DNA of 20,971 nt from positions 1 to 20,971 of the forward strand of contig CAZDHT010000067.1 in NCBI GenBank assembly GCA_964505325.1, given 5' to 3'. The DNA is from CAZDHT01 sp964505325. GTDB taxonomy: Bacteria > Planctomycetota > PUPC01. The position numbers and the translations under genes were made by a program. Within the stretch, counting starts at the first letter, position 1, and each line of letters opens with the position of its first letter. Shown piece after piece: positions 7,525-15,095 of this stretch. Under the pieces are notes generated by a model. That model saw nothing but the letters and a program-made list of their open reading frames with translations, was not told where the DNA came from and did not search any database.

Positions 7525-7696
7525 GAGACTCCGACCCGCCCCACGCCGCTTTCACGCCGGCCGAGACACGACGGGCCCACATCGGTAGCCAGCGAGGCGG
7601 ATGAGAAATACGTGGCTGTCCCGAATATCGCGAATATCGCGGAATATCGGATATTGCGCGTTCCGGAACAATGGCGATGCAGAGGCGATGGCTGCC

Positions 7697-8827
7697 TCAC
7701 TTGCCGGGGTCGGAGCCGTAGTGTTTCATCAGGTGAGCGCGAGCCGCCTCGAGGCGCTCTGATTGATCCGACATCTTGCGCAGGCGCTCCACGGTCTCGT
7801 TGGACAAAGACGGAGCCAGCGTGGGGCCCAGATAGTGCAAACCCGGGGACTCGATGTCCTTGGTAATCCGGTCTCCGTTGCCCGCTGCAAGCGCCGCAAC
7901 GTCGCGCGCGGCTTCGTCGGCACAGAAGGGGAATATCCGCATCATCTGCTCGTAAAGGAGCGTCGCCTCGCCAGTCCTGCCCTGTGCGGCTCTGCACTTC
8001 GCCAGCAAGAGAATGGCAACCTTGTCCGCTCGACGGCACTCCAGTTCCCAGACGCGGCCGTCGTAACAGCAGGCGTTGTAGAGGTACGCCGTCCCGTCCG
8101 GTCGAGTCTCCATCCTTGTCTCAGGGAGGCTGCGCAAAAACCTCGCCATCGTGCCCAAGAGCCGGCTGACGTATTCGTCTCTGTCGTCCGCGGTTACGGG
8201 GTCTTTGCTCGGCGGCCGCCCTGTCTTTGCGGGAACGTAGCTCTCCAGAATGGCGCACGCCTTCTCGTACTCCCCGAGGCGCATGTGACACCGAGCAATG
8301 CCAAGTGTAGCCGCGTCGGCGGACCGGTTCAGGTGTCTCAGCACGTAGCCGCTGGTTCTCTCGAACTCGATGACGCCGAACCCCGGCAGGCCAATCTCGA
8401 GTCCCAGGTCGCAGTCCATCTTGCTGTCAGGATGGTCCCGGATGATGCGCTGGAAGACCGCGATGGCCTCGCGCTGCCGCCCCAGCTCGAGAAGAAGCCA
8501 CCCCTTCCGCAGAAGCGCGTCATCGACAAAACGCCGAAGCTTGGCTTGCCCCTGGCCCTGCTTGACAAGGTCGTCCAGGTCCTTCAGGGAACGTTCGCTG
8601 GGCTTCGCCGTCCGTCTGCCGTGCGAGATCTTGCGCGCATATTCTCGGATCTCTGCGTCTTCCCAGGTCGCGCCGAGGCGGATGAGTCCCTCTTTCTTGA
8701 AGGCCTTCCGTATCGCCTGCTCGGGTTTCTGGCAGCCGGTCAAGAACAATGTCGGCAGGAACACAGCGCAAACGAGGACCGCGCTCAGTCCCTGTGATGA
8801 GAGGCTGCGCTGAGCGGCGGACTTCAT
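7697..8827 (-). CDS. TPR-like lipoprotein of unknown function
   Basis: Protein of 376 residues with a lipoprotein signal: hydrophobic segment about 15-29 and lipobox LTGC with the lipidated cysteine at 32. Downstream are helix pairs with tetratricopeptide character, for example LRKGWLLLELGRQREAIAVF, LGIARCHMRLGEYEKACAIL and LLAKCRAAQGRTGEATLLYE. TPR proteins scaffold protein contacts; outer-membrane assembly (BamD-like) is one known use, but length and sequence do not identify a BamD. The ATG overlaps the ymdB stop as ATGA with only a poor ribosome-binding site, so translation is probably coupled. It is the last gene of the rny operon, which makes an envelope protein co-expressed with RNA turnover enzymes. 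I do not recognise a named family. Confidence 0.8.
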   Translation of the reverse strand: MKSAAQRSLSSQGLSAVLVCAVFLPTLFLTGCQKPEQAIRKAFKKEGLIRLGATWEDAEIREYARKISHGRRTAKPSERSLKDLDDLVKQGQGQAKLRRFVDDALLRKGWLLLELGRQREAIAVFQRIIRDHPDSKMDCDLGLEIGLPGFGVIEFERTSGYVLRHLNRSADAATLGIARCHMRLGEYEKACAILESYVPAKTGRPPSKDPVTADDRDEYVSRLLGTMARFLRSLPETRMETRPDGTAYLYNACCYDGRVWELECRRADKVAILLLAKCRAAQGRTGEATLLYEQMMRIFPFCADEAARDVAALAAGNGDRITKDIESPGLHYLGPTLAPSLSNETVERLRKMSDQSERLEAARAHLMKHYGSDPGK

Positions 8828-9618
8828 GAGTCGGAGTCTCTTATTGTGATCCGCTCAATTGCCAGGGCCTTGCCCGTCTCGGGGTCCGCCTCGATGACGG
8901 CCCCGCAAAGGCGAACGTCCTCGGCCGCGACGTCGAAGTGGGCGTACATCCCGGTTGTGAAACGGTGCAGGACTCTGTCGACGCGGCGCCCAAGGACAGA
9001 GGCGTAGGGTCCGGTCATGCCGATGTCGGTGATGTAGGCGGTCCCGCCGGGCAGAACGCGCTCGTCGGCGGTCGGCACGTGGGTGTGCGTGCCGATGACG
9101 GCGGTAACCCGGCCATCAAGGTACCACCCCATGGCGACCTTCTCGGACGTGGCTTCGGCGTGCATGTCCACGAGGATGATCGGGGTCTGGCGGGCCAGGT
9201 TCTTGACCGCTGTGTCGGCGGCGTGAAAGGGGCAATCCGCCGGGCCCATGTAGACGCGGCCGATCAGGTTGACCACCCCGACCTGGCGGCCGTTCCGCGA
9301 GGCAAAGACCCCCGACCCTCGGCCCGCGGCCTCTGTGGGGTAGTTGGCCGGTCGGAGCAGCGGCACGTCCCCCTCGATGTACCCCGCGATCTGCGCCCGC
9401 TTCCAGATGTGGTCGCCGGTGGTGATCACGTCGATGCCGCTCTCGAGCAGCTCTTCGGCAAGAGCGGGCATGATGCCGGAGCCGCCGGCGGCGTTCTCGC
9501 CGTTGCCTACGACGAAATCAATGTCGCTCTCCCGGGCGAAATCAGGCAATCGGCGGCGGATGACGTCCCGACCGGGCCGACCGACGATGTCGCCGATCAT
9601 GAGAATCTTGATGGTCAT
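8824..9618 (-). CDS. ymdB: YmdB-type metallophosphoesterase (TIGR00282 family)
   Basis: Cytoplasmic calcineurin-like phosphoesterase of 264 residues, normal for the family. Metal-site motifs are in order: GDIVGRPGR with D10, NGENAAGG at 39-46, GDHIW at 68-72 with H70, DMHAEATSEK at 151-160 and GTHTHVPTAD at 177-186, followed by DIGMTGP. Bacillus subtilis YmdB hydrolyses cyclic nucleotides and affects biofilm and nanotube formation. The gene follows rny by 13 nt, the same order found in Firmicutes and several other phyla, which supports the assignment. It overlaps the next gene, a lipoprotein, by 4 nt. All expected metal ligands are present, so it should be active. Confidence 0.95.
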   Translation of the reverse strand: MTIKILMIGDIVGRPGRDVIRRRLPDFARESDIDFVVGNGENAAGGSGIMPALAEELLESGIDVITTGDHIWKRAQIAGYIEGDVPLLRPANYPTEAAGRGSGVFASRNGRQVGVVNLIGRVYMGPADCPFHAADTAVKNLARQTPIILVDMHAEATSEKVAMGWYLDGRVTAVIGTHTHVPTADERVLPGGTAYITDIGMTGPYASVLGRRVDRVLHRFTTGMYAHFDVAAEDVRLCGAVIEADPETGKALAIERITIRDSDS

Positions 9619-9631
9619 GTCCCCGTTCCGC

Positions 9632-11221
9632 CTATTTTGCGTATTCGATGGCCCGCGTTTCGCGCAATACGGTCACCTTGATCTCACCCGGATAGGCGAG
9701 TTCGCCCTCGATCTCATTGGCGATGTTTCTGGCGAGAACCGCGAGCTGGTTGTCCACCACACGATCCGCTTTGACGATGACTCGGACCTCTCGGCCGGCT
9801 TGGATGGCATATGAGGTTTCGACGCCTTGGAACGATCCGGCGATCTCCTCCAGTTTCCGGAGCCGTTTGATGTACCTCTCCAGGCTCTCGCGCCGAGCGC
9901 CGGGCCGGGAGGCGCTGATGGCGTCGGCTGCCTGAACGATGACGGCGTACACGCTCTCCGGCAGACAGCCCTGGTGATGCGCGGCGATCGCATTGACCAC
10001 GATAGGACTCTCATCGGCCCGCCGGGCGAGGTCGGCCCCGATCTCGGGATGGCCCCCCTCGACTTCGTGGTCCACGGACTTCCCGATGTCGTGCAAGAGC
10101 CCGATCCGCCGGGCCAGTGTGGTGTTGAGTTTGAGTTCGCCGGCGATGGCGGCACACAGCATCGCCGTCTCGATCGAATGCTGCAGCACGTTCTGGCCGT
10201 ACGAAGTCCTGAACTTGAGGCGCCCCAGGCAATCCACCACCTGGTTTTTCACGCCCTGAACTTCCAGGTCGGTGCACACCTGTCTCCCTGTTTCGCGGAT
10301 CGTCGTTTCGACTTCCTTCTGACACTTCGCCACCATCTCTTCGATACGGGCGGGGTGGATGCGGCCGTCTTTGATGAGCTTTTCCATCGCGCGGCGTGCC
10401 ACTTCGCGCCGCACCCCGTCGAACCCGGACACCACGATGACCCCCGGGGTGTCATCGACGATTACGTCGACCCCGGTCGCCTGTTCGAAGGCCCGGATGT
10501 TGCGCCCTTCGCGGCCGATGATGCGGCCCTTCATGTCGTCGTTGGGCAGGTCGATGGTCGAGACGACATTGTCGGCGGTATGCTCGACCGCGCACCGGCC
10601 GATGGCCTCGACGATGATCTCGCGGGCCTTCCGGTCCGCCTCCTCCTGGGTCCGCTCGATGGAGCGCCGGATCGTCTGATCGGCTTCGCGCTGGACTTCG
10701 CCCTCCATCCGCTCGAGCAGCAGCTTGATCGCCTCGTCGCGCGACATGTTGGCCAGGCTGAAGAGCGTGTCCTTCTCCCGATTGACGAGCTCCTCCAGTT
10801 CTTTCTCGCGGCCCGCGACGTTGCGCAGGCGCTCGGCGAGGTCCTTCTCGAGGTTCTCGACATACCGTTCCTTCTTGAGAAGTATGTCGTTCTTCTGATC
10901 GATGTTGTCCTCGCGCTTGGCAAGCTGGCGCTGCAACTGCCGAAGCTCCTGCCGAGTCTCTTGGGTCTCCTTCTCGAACTCGGCGCGGATCTTCAGCAAC
11001 TGCTCCTTCGCATCGACGCTTGCGTCCTTGACGATGCGATCCGCCTCTTGCTTGCCCCGCTCAACGATTTCGTCCCTTTTCCGCTGTGCCTCGCGGCGCC
11101 TCGCGTACATCAGGCCGAAGCCGATCGCCAAGCCCACGACCAGACTGGGGAGGCCGAACAGCAACACGTACGTACCCCCGGAAGCCTGCGCCAGCCGTAC
11201 CAGCCACAACAAGCCTTCCAC
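9632..11221 (-). CDS. rny: Ribonuclease Y
   Basis: Membrane-anchored endoribonuclease that initiates mRNA decay, 529 residues, full family length. Architecture: one transmembrane helix at about 18-39, a long charged coiled coil at about 42-205, a KH RNA-binding domain with GRIIGREGRNIRAFE at 232-246, then an HD domain. H348 and the HD pair H377-D378 in GLLHDIGKSVDHE are visible, followed by HH at 415-416 and D433. The GTG start at 11221 has AAAGGAG 7-8 nt upstream and gives the expected short periplasmic-side N terminus. First gene of an operon with ymdB and a lipoprotein. The 754-nt region upstream is unusually long for this genome and could carry a leader RNA. Confidence 0.97.
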   Translation of the reverse strand: MEGLLWLVRLAQASGGTYVLLFGLPSLVVGLAIGFGLMYARRREAQRKRDEIVERGKQEADRIVKDASVDAKEQLLKIRAEFEKETQETRQELRQLQRQLAKREDNIDQKNDILLKKERYVENLEKDLAERLRNVAGREKELEELVNREKDTLFSLANMSRDEAIKLLLERMEGEVQREADQTIRRSIERTQEEADRKAREIIVEAIGRCAVEHTADNVVSTIDLPNDDMKGRIIGREGRNIRAFEQATGVDVIVDDTPGVIVVSGFDGVRREVARRAMEKLIKDGRIHPARIEEMVAKCQKEVETTIRETGRQVCTDLEVQGVKNQVVDCLGRLKFRTSYGQNVLQHSIETAMLCAAIAGELKLNTTLARRIGLLHDIGKSVDHEVEGGHPEIGADLARRADESPIVVNAIAAHHQGCLPESVYAVIVQAADAISASRPGARRESLERYIKRLRKLEEIAGSFQGVETSYAIQAGREVRVIVKADRVVDNQLAVLARNIANEIEGELAYPGEIKVTVLRETRAIEYAK

Positions 11222-11905
11222 CGTTTTACTCCTTTCGCGTCAGCACCGGTTGCCGGACAGAGCCCGAGCCCCGGTTGTCACGCAGCGCCCGACGCGAGAC
11301 AGGCCGCGTCGGACTCACGTGGTCGCAGGCGGATACGAGCGCAGACGGAGAGCGAAACGGGAGAGAAGAGGAGGGCTCGCCATCAGGCGAGTCGCGCGGC
11401 GGTGACATTTCTGGCAACGCTGCCGCGTTGCGGAAAGAACCCGGCAAACCGTACGGGCGGCAAAACGGGTCTCGCGTCCGCCGAACCACACCGGCCCGGC
11501 CACGCGAGCGATTTGTCGGGCACACCTCCACACAAGTTGCGGCGCAAAGGTAAGTTACGGAGCTGCGCCGAACTACCGCACGACTCTACAAACCTCGTCA
11601 GCGCACCACACCGGACCGGCTGGAAAGCCCTTCCAGACCGAGCCGCGCCACGCGCTGCGTTTCAAAAAAGAGCTCTATTCTCTCCCGGGCGCTCTCCGTT
11701 ATCTAAGCCGCTTGCCAGTCAGCGTGCCTGCGACAACAGAACGAACACCAACAAGGGTGCACAAGCGTCGGGCGGCCCCGGCCGCCCGACCAACGGGTTT
11801 CACACTCCTATTATTCTATGCCGCCGGCCGCGGCCAGTCAATGCAAAAATCGGCCATCCGTGACGAGCCGATCCGCATTCGGGGCCGGCCTGAGAGCCCA
11901 GGGTG
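11222..11905. other. Long divergent non-coding region between rny and the reductase gene
   Basis: No convincing gene is seen in about 680 bp. It holds stem-loops at CTCGCC/GGCGAG (near 11377-11392), CAACGC/GCGTTG (near 11415-11430), CTGGAA/TTCCAG (near 11620-11636) and a strong 10-bp stem GTCGGGCGGC/GCCGCCCGAC around 11768-11791 without a T-tract. An imperfect direct repeat lies at 11475-11499 and 11596-11619 (core ACCACACCGG, then CCGGC). The region could be an rny 5' leader or hold a small RNA; in some phyla 6S RNA precedes rny, but I could not build its fold here. Confidence 0.4.
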
Positions 11906-11934
11906 TTGCCGTCGAATCGACAGATCGCTAGACT
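11906..11934 (+). promoter_or_regulatory. Candidate promoter for the aldo/keto reductase gene
   Basis: TTGCCG and TAGACT are separated by 17 nt and end about 41 nt before the GTG start at 11976. Each box matches consensus at four of six positions. Pattern match only. Confidence 0.35.
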
Positions 11935-11975
11935 GTGCGGAGTCGGACATCGCAAGTCTGCGGAGAAGAGAGAAC

Positions 11976-12965
11976 GTGAAATACCACAAGGTCGGCAGGA
12001 CGGACATCGAAGTCTCGGCGGTCGCCATGGGTTGCTGGGCCATTGTGGACTCGGGAACCTGGGGCTCTCAAGACGAGAAAGATGCGGTGGCGGCCATCGA
12101 GGCCAGCGTTGACGCCGGCGTTACTCTGTTCGACACGGCAGAGGGTTACGGCGCCGGCGCGTCCGAGGAGTTGCTGGGGCGAACCCTCAGGTCTCGCCGC
12201 CACGAAGTCGTCATTGCGAGCAAGGTGAGCGGGCGCAACATGCCGCGCCACAAGGTGGTCGAGGCCTGCGAACGCAGCCTTCGGCACCTCGGGACCGACT
12301 ACATCGACATCTACCAGCTCCACTGGCCCAACCACAATGTCCCGTTCGAGGAGACGGCCGAGGCGATCCGGGGCCTGCTCGACCAGGGAAAGGTCCGGGC
12401 GGCCGGGGTGTCGAACTTCGGCCCGCGCGATCTCACCGACTTGCTCCCCATTTCCCGGCCCGAGGCGGACCAGGTCTGCTACAACCTTCTCTTCCGCGCC
12501 CCGGAGTACGAACTGCTCCCCGTCTGCATCGAGAACGGGGTCAGCGTGTTGTGTTATTCCCCGCTCGCCGAGGCGCTGCTGACCGGGAAGTTCGCGAATC
12601 CGGACGACGTACCCGTCGGCCGCGCCCGCACCCGCCATTTCAGCAAGGACCGGGAGCAGGTCCGCCACGACGAGGCGGGGGCGGAGCAGGAAACGTTCGA
12701 GGCCGTGGGCCGCGTCCGCCAGGTCGCCGAGAGGCTGGGCCTGCCCATGGCCCAGGTGGCGCTCGCCTGGCTGATCCGGCGGGCCGGGGTGACGTCGGTC
12801 ATCGCAGGCGCCCGCAGCGCCCAACAGGCGCGCGAAAACGCCGCCGCGGCAGAGGTGGAACTGCCCGACGACGTCCTCGCCGAGCTTGCCGGGGCGACGG
12901 AGCCGCTCAAGCTGAAGCTCGGCGCCAACCTTGACCCGTGGCAATCCAAGTCGCGCATCCGCTAG
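11976..12965 (+). CDS. Aldo/keto reductase family oxidoreductase
   Basis: Cytoplasmic NAD(P)H-dependent reductase of 329 residues with a TIM-barrel fold. The catalytic tetrad is complete: D53 in LFDTAEGYG, Y58, K83 in ASKVSG and H116 in QLHWPNH. VSNFG and the C-terminal cofactor-binding region (VTSVIAGARSAQQARENA) are present. The GTG start at 11976 gives the usual KYHKVGRTDIEVSAVAMGCW N terminus; a longer frame to 11712 runs through non-coding repeats and was rejected. GGAGAAG lies about 10 nt upstream. It stands alone on the plus strand with a candidate promoter before it and a hairpin after it. The substrate cannot be told from motifs. Confidence 0.92.
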   Translation: MKYHKVGRTDIEVSAVAMGCWAIVDSGTWGSQDEKDAVAAIEASVDAGVTLFDTAEGYGAGASEELLGRTLRSRRHEVVIASKVSGRNMPRHKVVEACERSLRHLGTDYIDIYQLHWPNHNVPFEETAEAIRGLLDQGKVRAAGVSNFGPRDLTDLLPISRPEADQVCYNLLFRAPEYELLPVCIENGVSVLCYSPLAEALLTGKFANPDDVPVGRARTRHFSKDREQVRHDEAGAEQETFEAVGRVRQVAERLGLPMAQVALAWLIRRAGVTSVIAGARSAQQARENAAAAEVELPDDVLAELAGATEPLKLKLGANLDPWQSKSRIR

Positions 12966-12981
12966 CGCAACGCCGCCCCGA

Positions 12982-12998
12982 CCTCTCGCCGGGAGAGG
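12982..12998 (+). terminator. Hairpin after the reductase gene
   Basis: CCTCTC/GAGAGG, a 6-bp stem with a GCCGG loop, lies 16 nt past the stop codon. No T-tract follows, so it is at best a weak intrinsic terminator or an RNA 3' end stabiliser. Confidence 0.3.
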
Positions 12999-13055
12999 CG
13001 TGCGTCCTCGTGGCTTGAATCCCGCTTGCCCATTGCCACGCGCGGCCCGATACGG

Positions 13056-13084
13056 TTGCAATTCGCCTCTCACTGCCGTATCTT
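13056..13084 (+). promoter_or_regulatory. Candidate promoter for the GspF-like gene and miaA
   Basis: TTGCAA and TATCTT with a 17-nt spacer end only 10 nt before the ATG at 13095. Transcription would begin about 3-4 nt before the start codon, implying a leaderless or nearly leaderless mRNA. This agrees with the absence of a ribosome-binding site. Confidence 0.35.
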
Positions 13085-13094
13085 ATTCCCTGAA

Positions 13095-14156
13095 ATGGGT
13101 GATGCCGAGAATCCGCAGCCGTCTTTCTTCCGCCGCCTCTTGATCGACCCGTTTTACGTGTTCCCCACTGCGCGAACTCTCTCCGATTTCTACCACCAGC
13201 TCGCCGCTATGCTCCACGCCGGGCTGCCCATTCTTCGCGCGCTCGAGACCCTCGAGGGCCGCTGCTCTTCCGGGATCATTCGTCGGCGAATTCCGCGGAT
13301 GCGACGGCACATCGAAGAGGGCGGCGACCTGGGCGGCGCCTTCGCGCTGTTCCGTTATGTCTTCGACCCGGTCCATATCGCCATGATCGCCGCTGCCGAG
13401 CGTGGCGGGCGCCTCACCGAAGTGCTCGAAGTACTTTCGGAAGCGTGCAAGCGGCGTTCACGCCTGGGGAGGAAGTTCATCGCGGGGGTCATCTATCCGT
13501 TCTTTCTGCTGAACTTCGCCTTTCTGGTCATCCCGTTCGTCGAGCGCATCCAGGGGGTCGAGGTATCCTACTGGCGGCTGGCCTGGCCGAGGTTCGCCAT
13601 TTTCTACGGCGTCGTGTTCGTGCTGTTCGCGGCGCCCAGGATGATGCGACAGTTCCCCGCAGCCGCTTACTTGCTGGACGCCTTCAAGGAGCTGGTCCCG
13701 GTTTATGGCGGCGTGACCGAGAAGCTGGCCGTGGCGCGGCTCGCCCGCGCGATCGATGGGCTGTACAGCTCGGGCATCAGCCTGGTCGAGGCGTTGCCGG
13801 TAGCGGCCGGCGCCTGCGGTAACGAGCTTCTCCGCAGGAAGGTGGGCGCCGTCGTTCCCATGATCCGGGACGGCGAGGCCCTCAGCACGGCCATGAGGAC
13901 AGTGGGCGACTTCCCGGTCGCTTTCCTGAACATGGTCGCCACCGGCGAGGAGAGCGGAAACATATCCGAGATGCTGAGCAACACCGCCGACTACTACGAG
14001 GAGGAGGCCGAAACCGCTCTCAATCGCATGGCCGTCATCCTTCCCGTCGTCATCTATGCCGGCGTAGCGGTCTACGTCGGCCTTCAGATCGTCCAGGCTT
14101 GGTCCGGCCTGCTCCGGCAACGCTACGAGCCCGTGCGAGAACTGCTGAACCGTTAG
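13095..14156 (+). CDS. Type II secretion / type IV pilus F-family membrane protein (PilC/GspF-like)
   Basis: Inner-membrane platform protein of 353 residues. It has the two T2SF domains: the first at about 29-125 (DFYHQLAAMLHAGLPILRAL) and the second at about 213-310 (ARLARAIDGLYSSGISLVEAL, VATGEESGNISEML). Membrane helices lie at about 129-149, 165-180 and 312-335. In pili and secretion systems this protein couples the ATPase to pseudopilin assembly, yet no GspE/PilB ATPase, pilin or secretin is in the window, so it is an orphan copy or its partners lie elsewhere. The start at 13095 was preferred to 13026 because it fits domain boundaries and the candidate promoter; no Shine-Dalgarno is seen. 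It ends 3 nt before miaA, implying co-transcription. Confidence 0.85.
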   Translation: MGDAENPQPSFFRRLLIDPFYVFPTARTLSDFYHQLAAMLHAGLPILRALETLEGRCSSGIIRRRIPRMRRHIEEGGDLGGAFALFRYVFDPVHIAMIAAAERGGRLTEVLEVLSEACKRRSRLGRKFIAGVIYPFFLLNFAFLVIPFVERIQGVEVSYWRLAWPRFAIFYGVVFVLFAAPRMMRQFPAAAYLLDAFKELVPVYGGVTEKLAVARLARAIDGLYSSGISLVEALPVAAGACGNELLRRKVGAVVPMIRDGEALSTAMRTVGDFPVAFLNMVATGEESGNISEMLSNTADYYEEEAETALNRMAVILPVVIYAGVAVYVGLQIVQAWSGLLRQRYEPVRELLNR

Positions 14157-14159
14157 CCC

Positions 14160-15095
14160 ATGGGACCGATCCGCACCCTGTTCCTGATCGGCCAGACCGC
14201 CGGCGGCAAGGGCGCCGCCGGCGCCGTCCTTGCCCGGCAGATCGGAGCCGAGATCATCTCGCTCGACTCGATGAAGGTCTACCGAGGCATGGACATCGGC
14301 ACGGCCAAGCCGTCGGCGGAACGCCGCCGGCAGGTCCCGCATCACATGATCGACGTGGTCGACCCTCACGAGCACTTCAGCACCGCTCTGTACGTCGCAG
14401 GTGCGGAGCGCGTCGTCAAGGACATCATCTCGCGCGGGGCCGTCCCGCTGTTCGTCGGCGGCACGGCGCTCTATCTCAAGGCGATTACCGAGGGCATCTT
14501 CGAGGGCCCCGCAGCGGACGCGCAGTTCCGCGCCACGCTGCGCCGCGAAGCCGCCACGCTCGGCAGCGAACACCTGCACCGGCGACTGGCCGAGGTCGAC
14601 CCCGCCGCCGCCGAACGAATACACCCGAACGATCTCCGCCGCATCGAGCGGGCGCTCGAGGTGTACGAGAAGACGGGGACGCCTATTTCGGAGCTGCAAA
14701 GGCAGTTCGGCAGCGCGGACGAGCAGTACGACGCGACCATTATGGGCCTCCGCCACGAGAAAGGCGACCTCCACGACCGCATCAACCGGCGCGTAGACAC
14801 GATGATGGCGGCCGGCATGCCCGACGAGGCCCGGCGGCTGGCGTCGGGCCCCAGGCCGCTGGGAAAGGAGGCCTCACAGGCGCTGGGCTATAAGGAACTG
14901 CTCGCGCATCTGGACGGCGACTGCACGCTCGAGGAAGCGGTCGAGCTGATCAAGCTCCACACCCGTCAGTTCGCCAAGGCGCAGATGACGTGGTTCAAGC
15001 GGATCGAGGGAGTGCGCTGGTTCGACGTCGCGCGCGGTGAAACACCGGAACATACGGCCACACGCCTGGCCGATTTCCTGAACTCGCTCACCTGA
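14160..15095 (+). CDS. miaA: tRNA dimethylallyltransferase
   Basis: Transfers a dimethylallyl group to N6 of A37 in tRNAs reading UNN codons. At 311 residues it is a normal MiaA. Recognisable blocks are DSMKVYRGMDIGTAKP at 36-51, HHMIDVVDPHEHFS at 61-74, GGTALYLK at 100-107, RRIERALEVYEKTG and ALGYKE, then RQFAKAQMTWFKR at the C-terminal tRNA-binding part. The P-loop is atypical: GQTAGGKG at 11-18 has glycine where nearly all Walker A motifs have Ser/Thr. DSMK replaces the common DSMQ. The frame is intact and the rest is well conserved. It starts 3 nt after the GspF-like gene, and its last 8 bp overlap the end of the convergent PHP gene. Confidence 0.92.
   Translation: MGPIRTLFLIGQTAGGKGAAGAVLARQIGAEIISLDSMKVYRGMDIGTAKPSAERRRQVPHHMIDVVDPHEHFSTALYVAGAERVVKDIISRGAVPLFVGGTALYLKAITEGIFEGPAADAQFRATLRREAATLGSEHLHRRLAEVDPAAAERIHPNDLRRIERALEVYEKTGTPISELQRQFGSADEQYDATIMGLRHEKGDLHDRINRRVDTMMAAGMPDEARRLASGPRPLGKEASQALGYKELLAHLDGDCTLEEAVELIKLHTRQFAKAQMTWFKRIEGVRWFDVARGETPEHTATRLADFLNSLT

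Larger units (their letters stand above)
7101..7641. repeat. Repeat island bounded by a 28-bp inverted repeat
   Basis: Arm 7101-7128 and arm 7614-7641 are reverse complements at 26 of 28 positions (core GGCTGTCCCGAATATCGCG). Beyond the right arm the GAATATCG unit is iterated, giving a further small hairpin near 7646-7656. The enclosed 485 bp contain no convincing gene, only the repeats listed separately. The island fills the 7141-7696 gap between the PQQ remnant and the lipoprotein gene. The arms could be ends of a non-autonomous mobile element or two copies of one dispersed palindrome in opposite orientation. Confidence 0.55.

Noticed and set aside
7254..8039. 261-codon minus-strand frame across the repeat island
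   Set aside because: It crosses several palindromes and then overlaps the lipoprotein gene in another frame; the translation is repeat-derived.
11222..11700. 6S RNA gene upstream of rny
   Set aside because: Synteny in some phyla suggested it, but I could not fold a closing stem with a central bubble and apical stem, so it is not called.
11768..11791. Strong 10-bp stem as an intrinsic terminator
   Set aside because: No T-tract on either side in either direction, and no gene ending close to it; kept only as part of the non-coding description.
9827..11863. 678-codon open frame on the plus strand
   Set aside because: Antisense to rny over most of its length, then running into the non-coding region; no recognisable domain.
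14160..15095. miaA as a pseudogene because of its altered P-loop
   Set aside because: The frame is intact and all other MiaA motifs are conserved, so a variant enzyme is more likely than decay.
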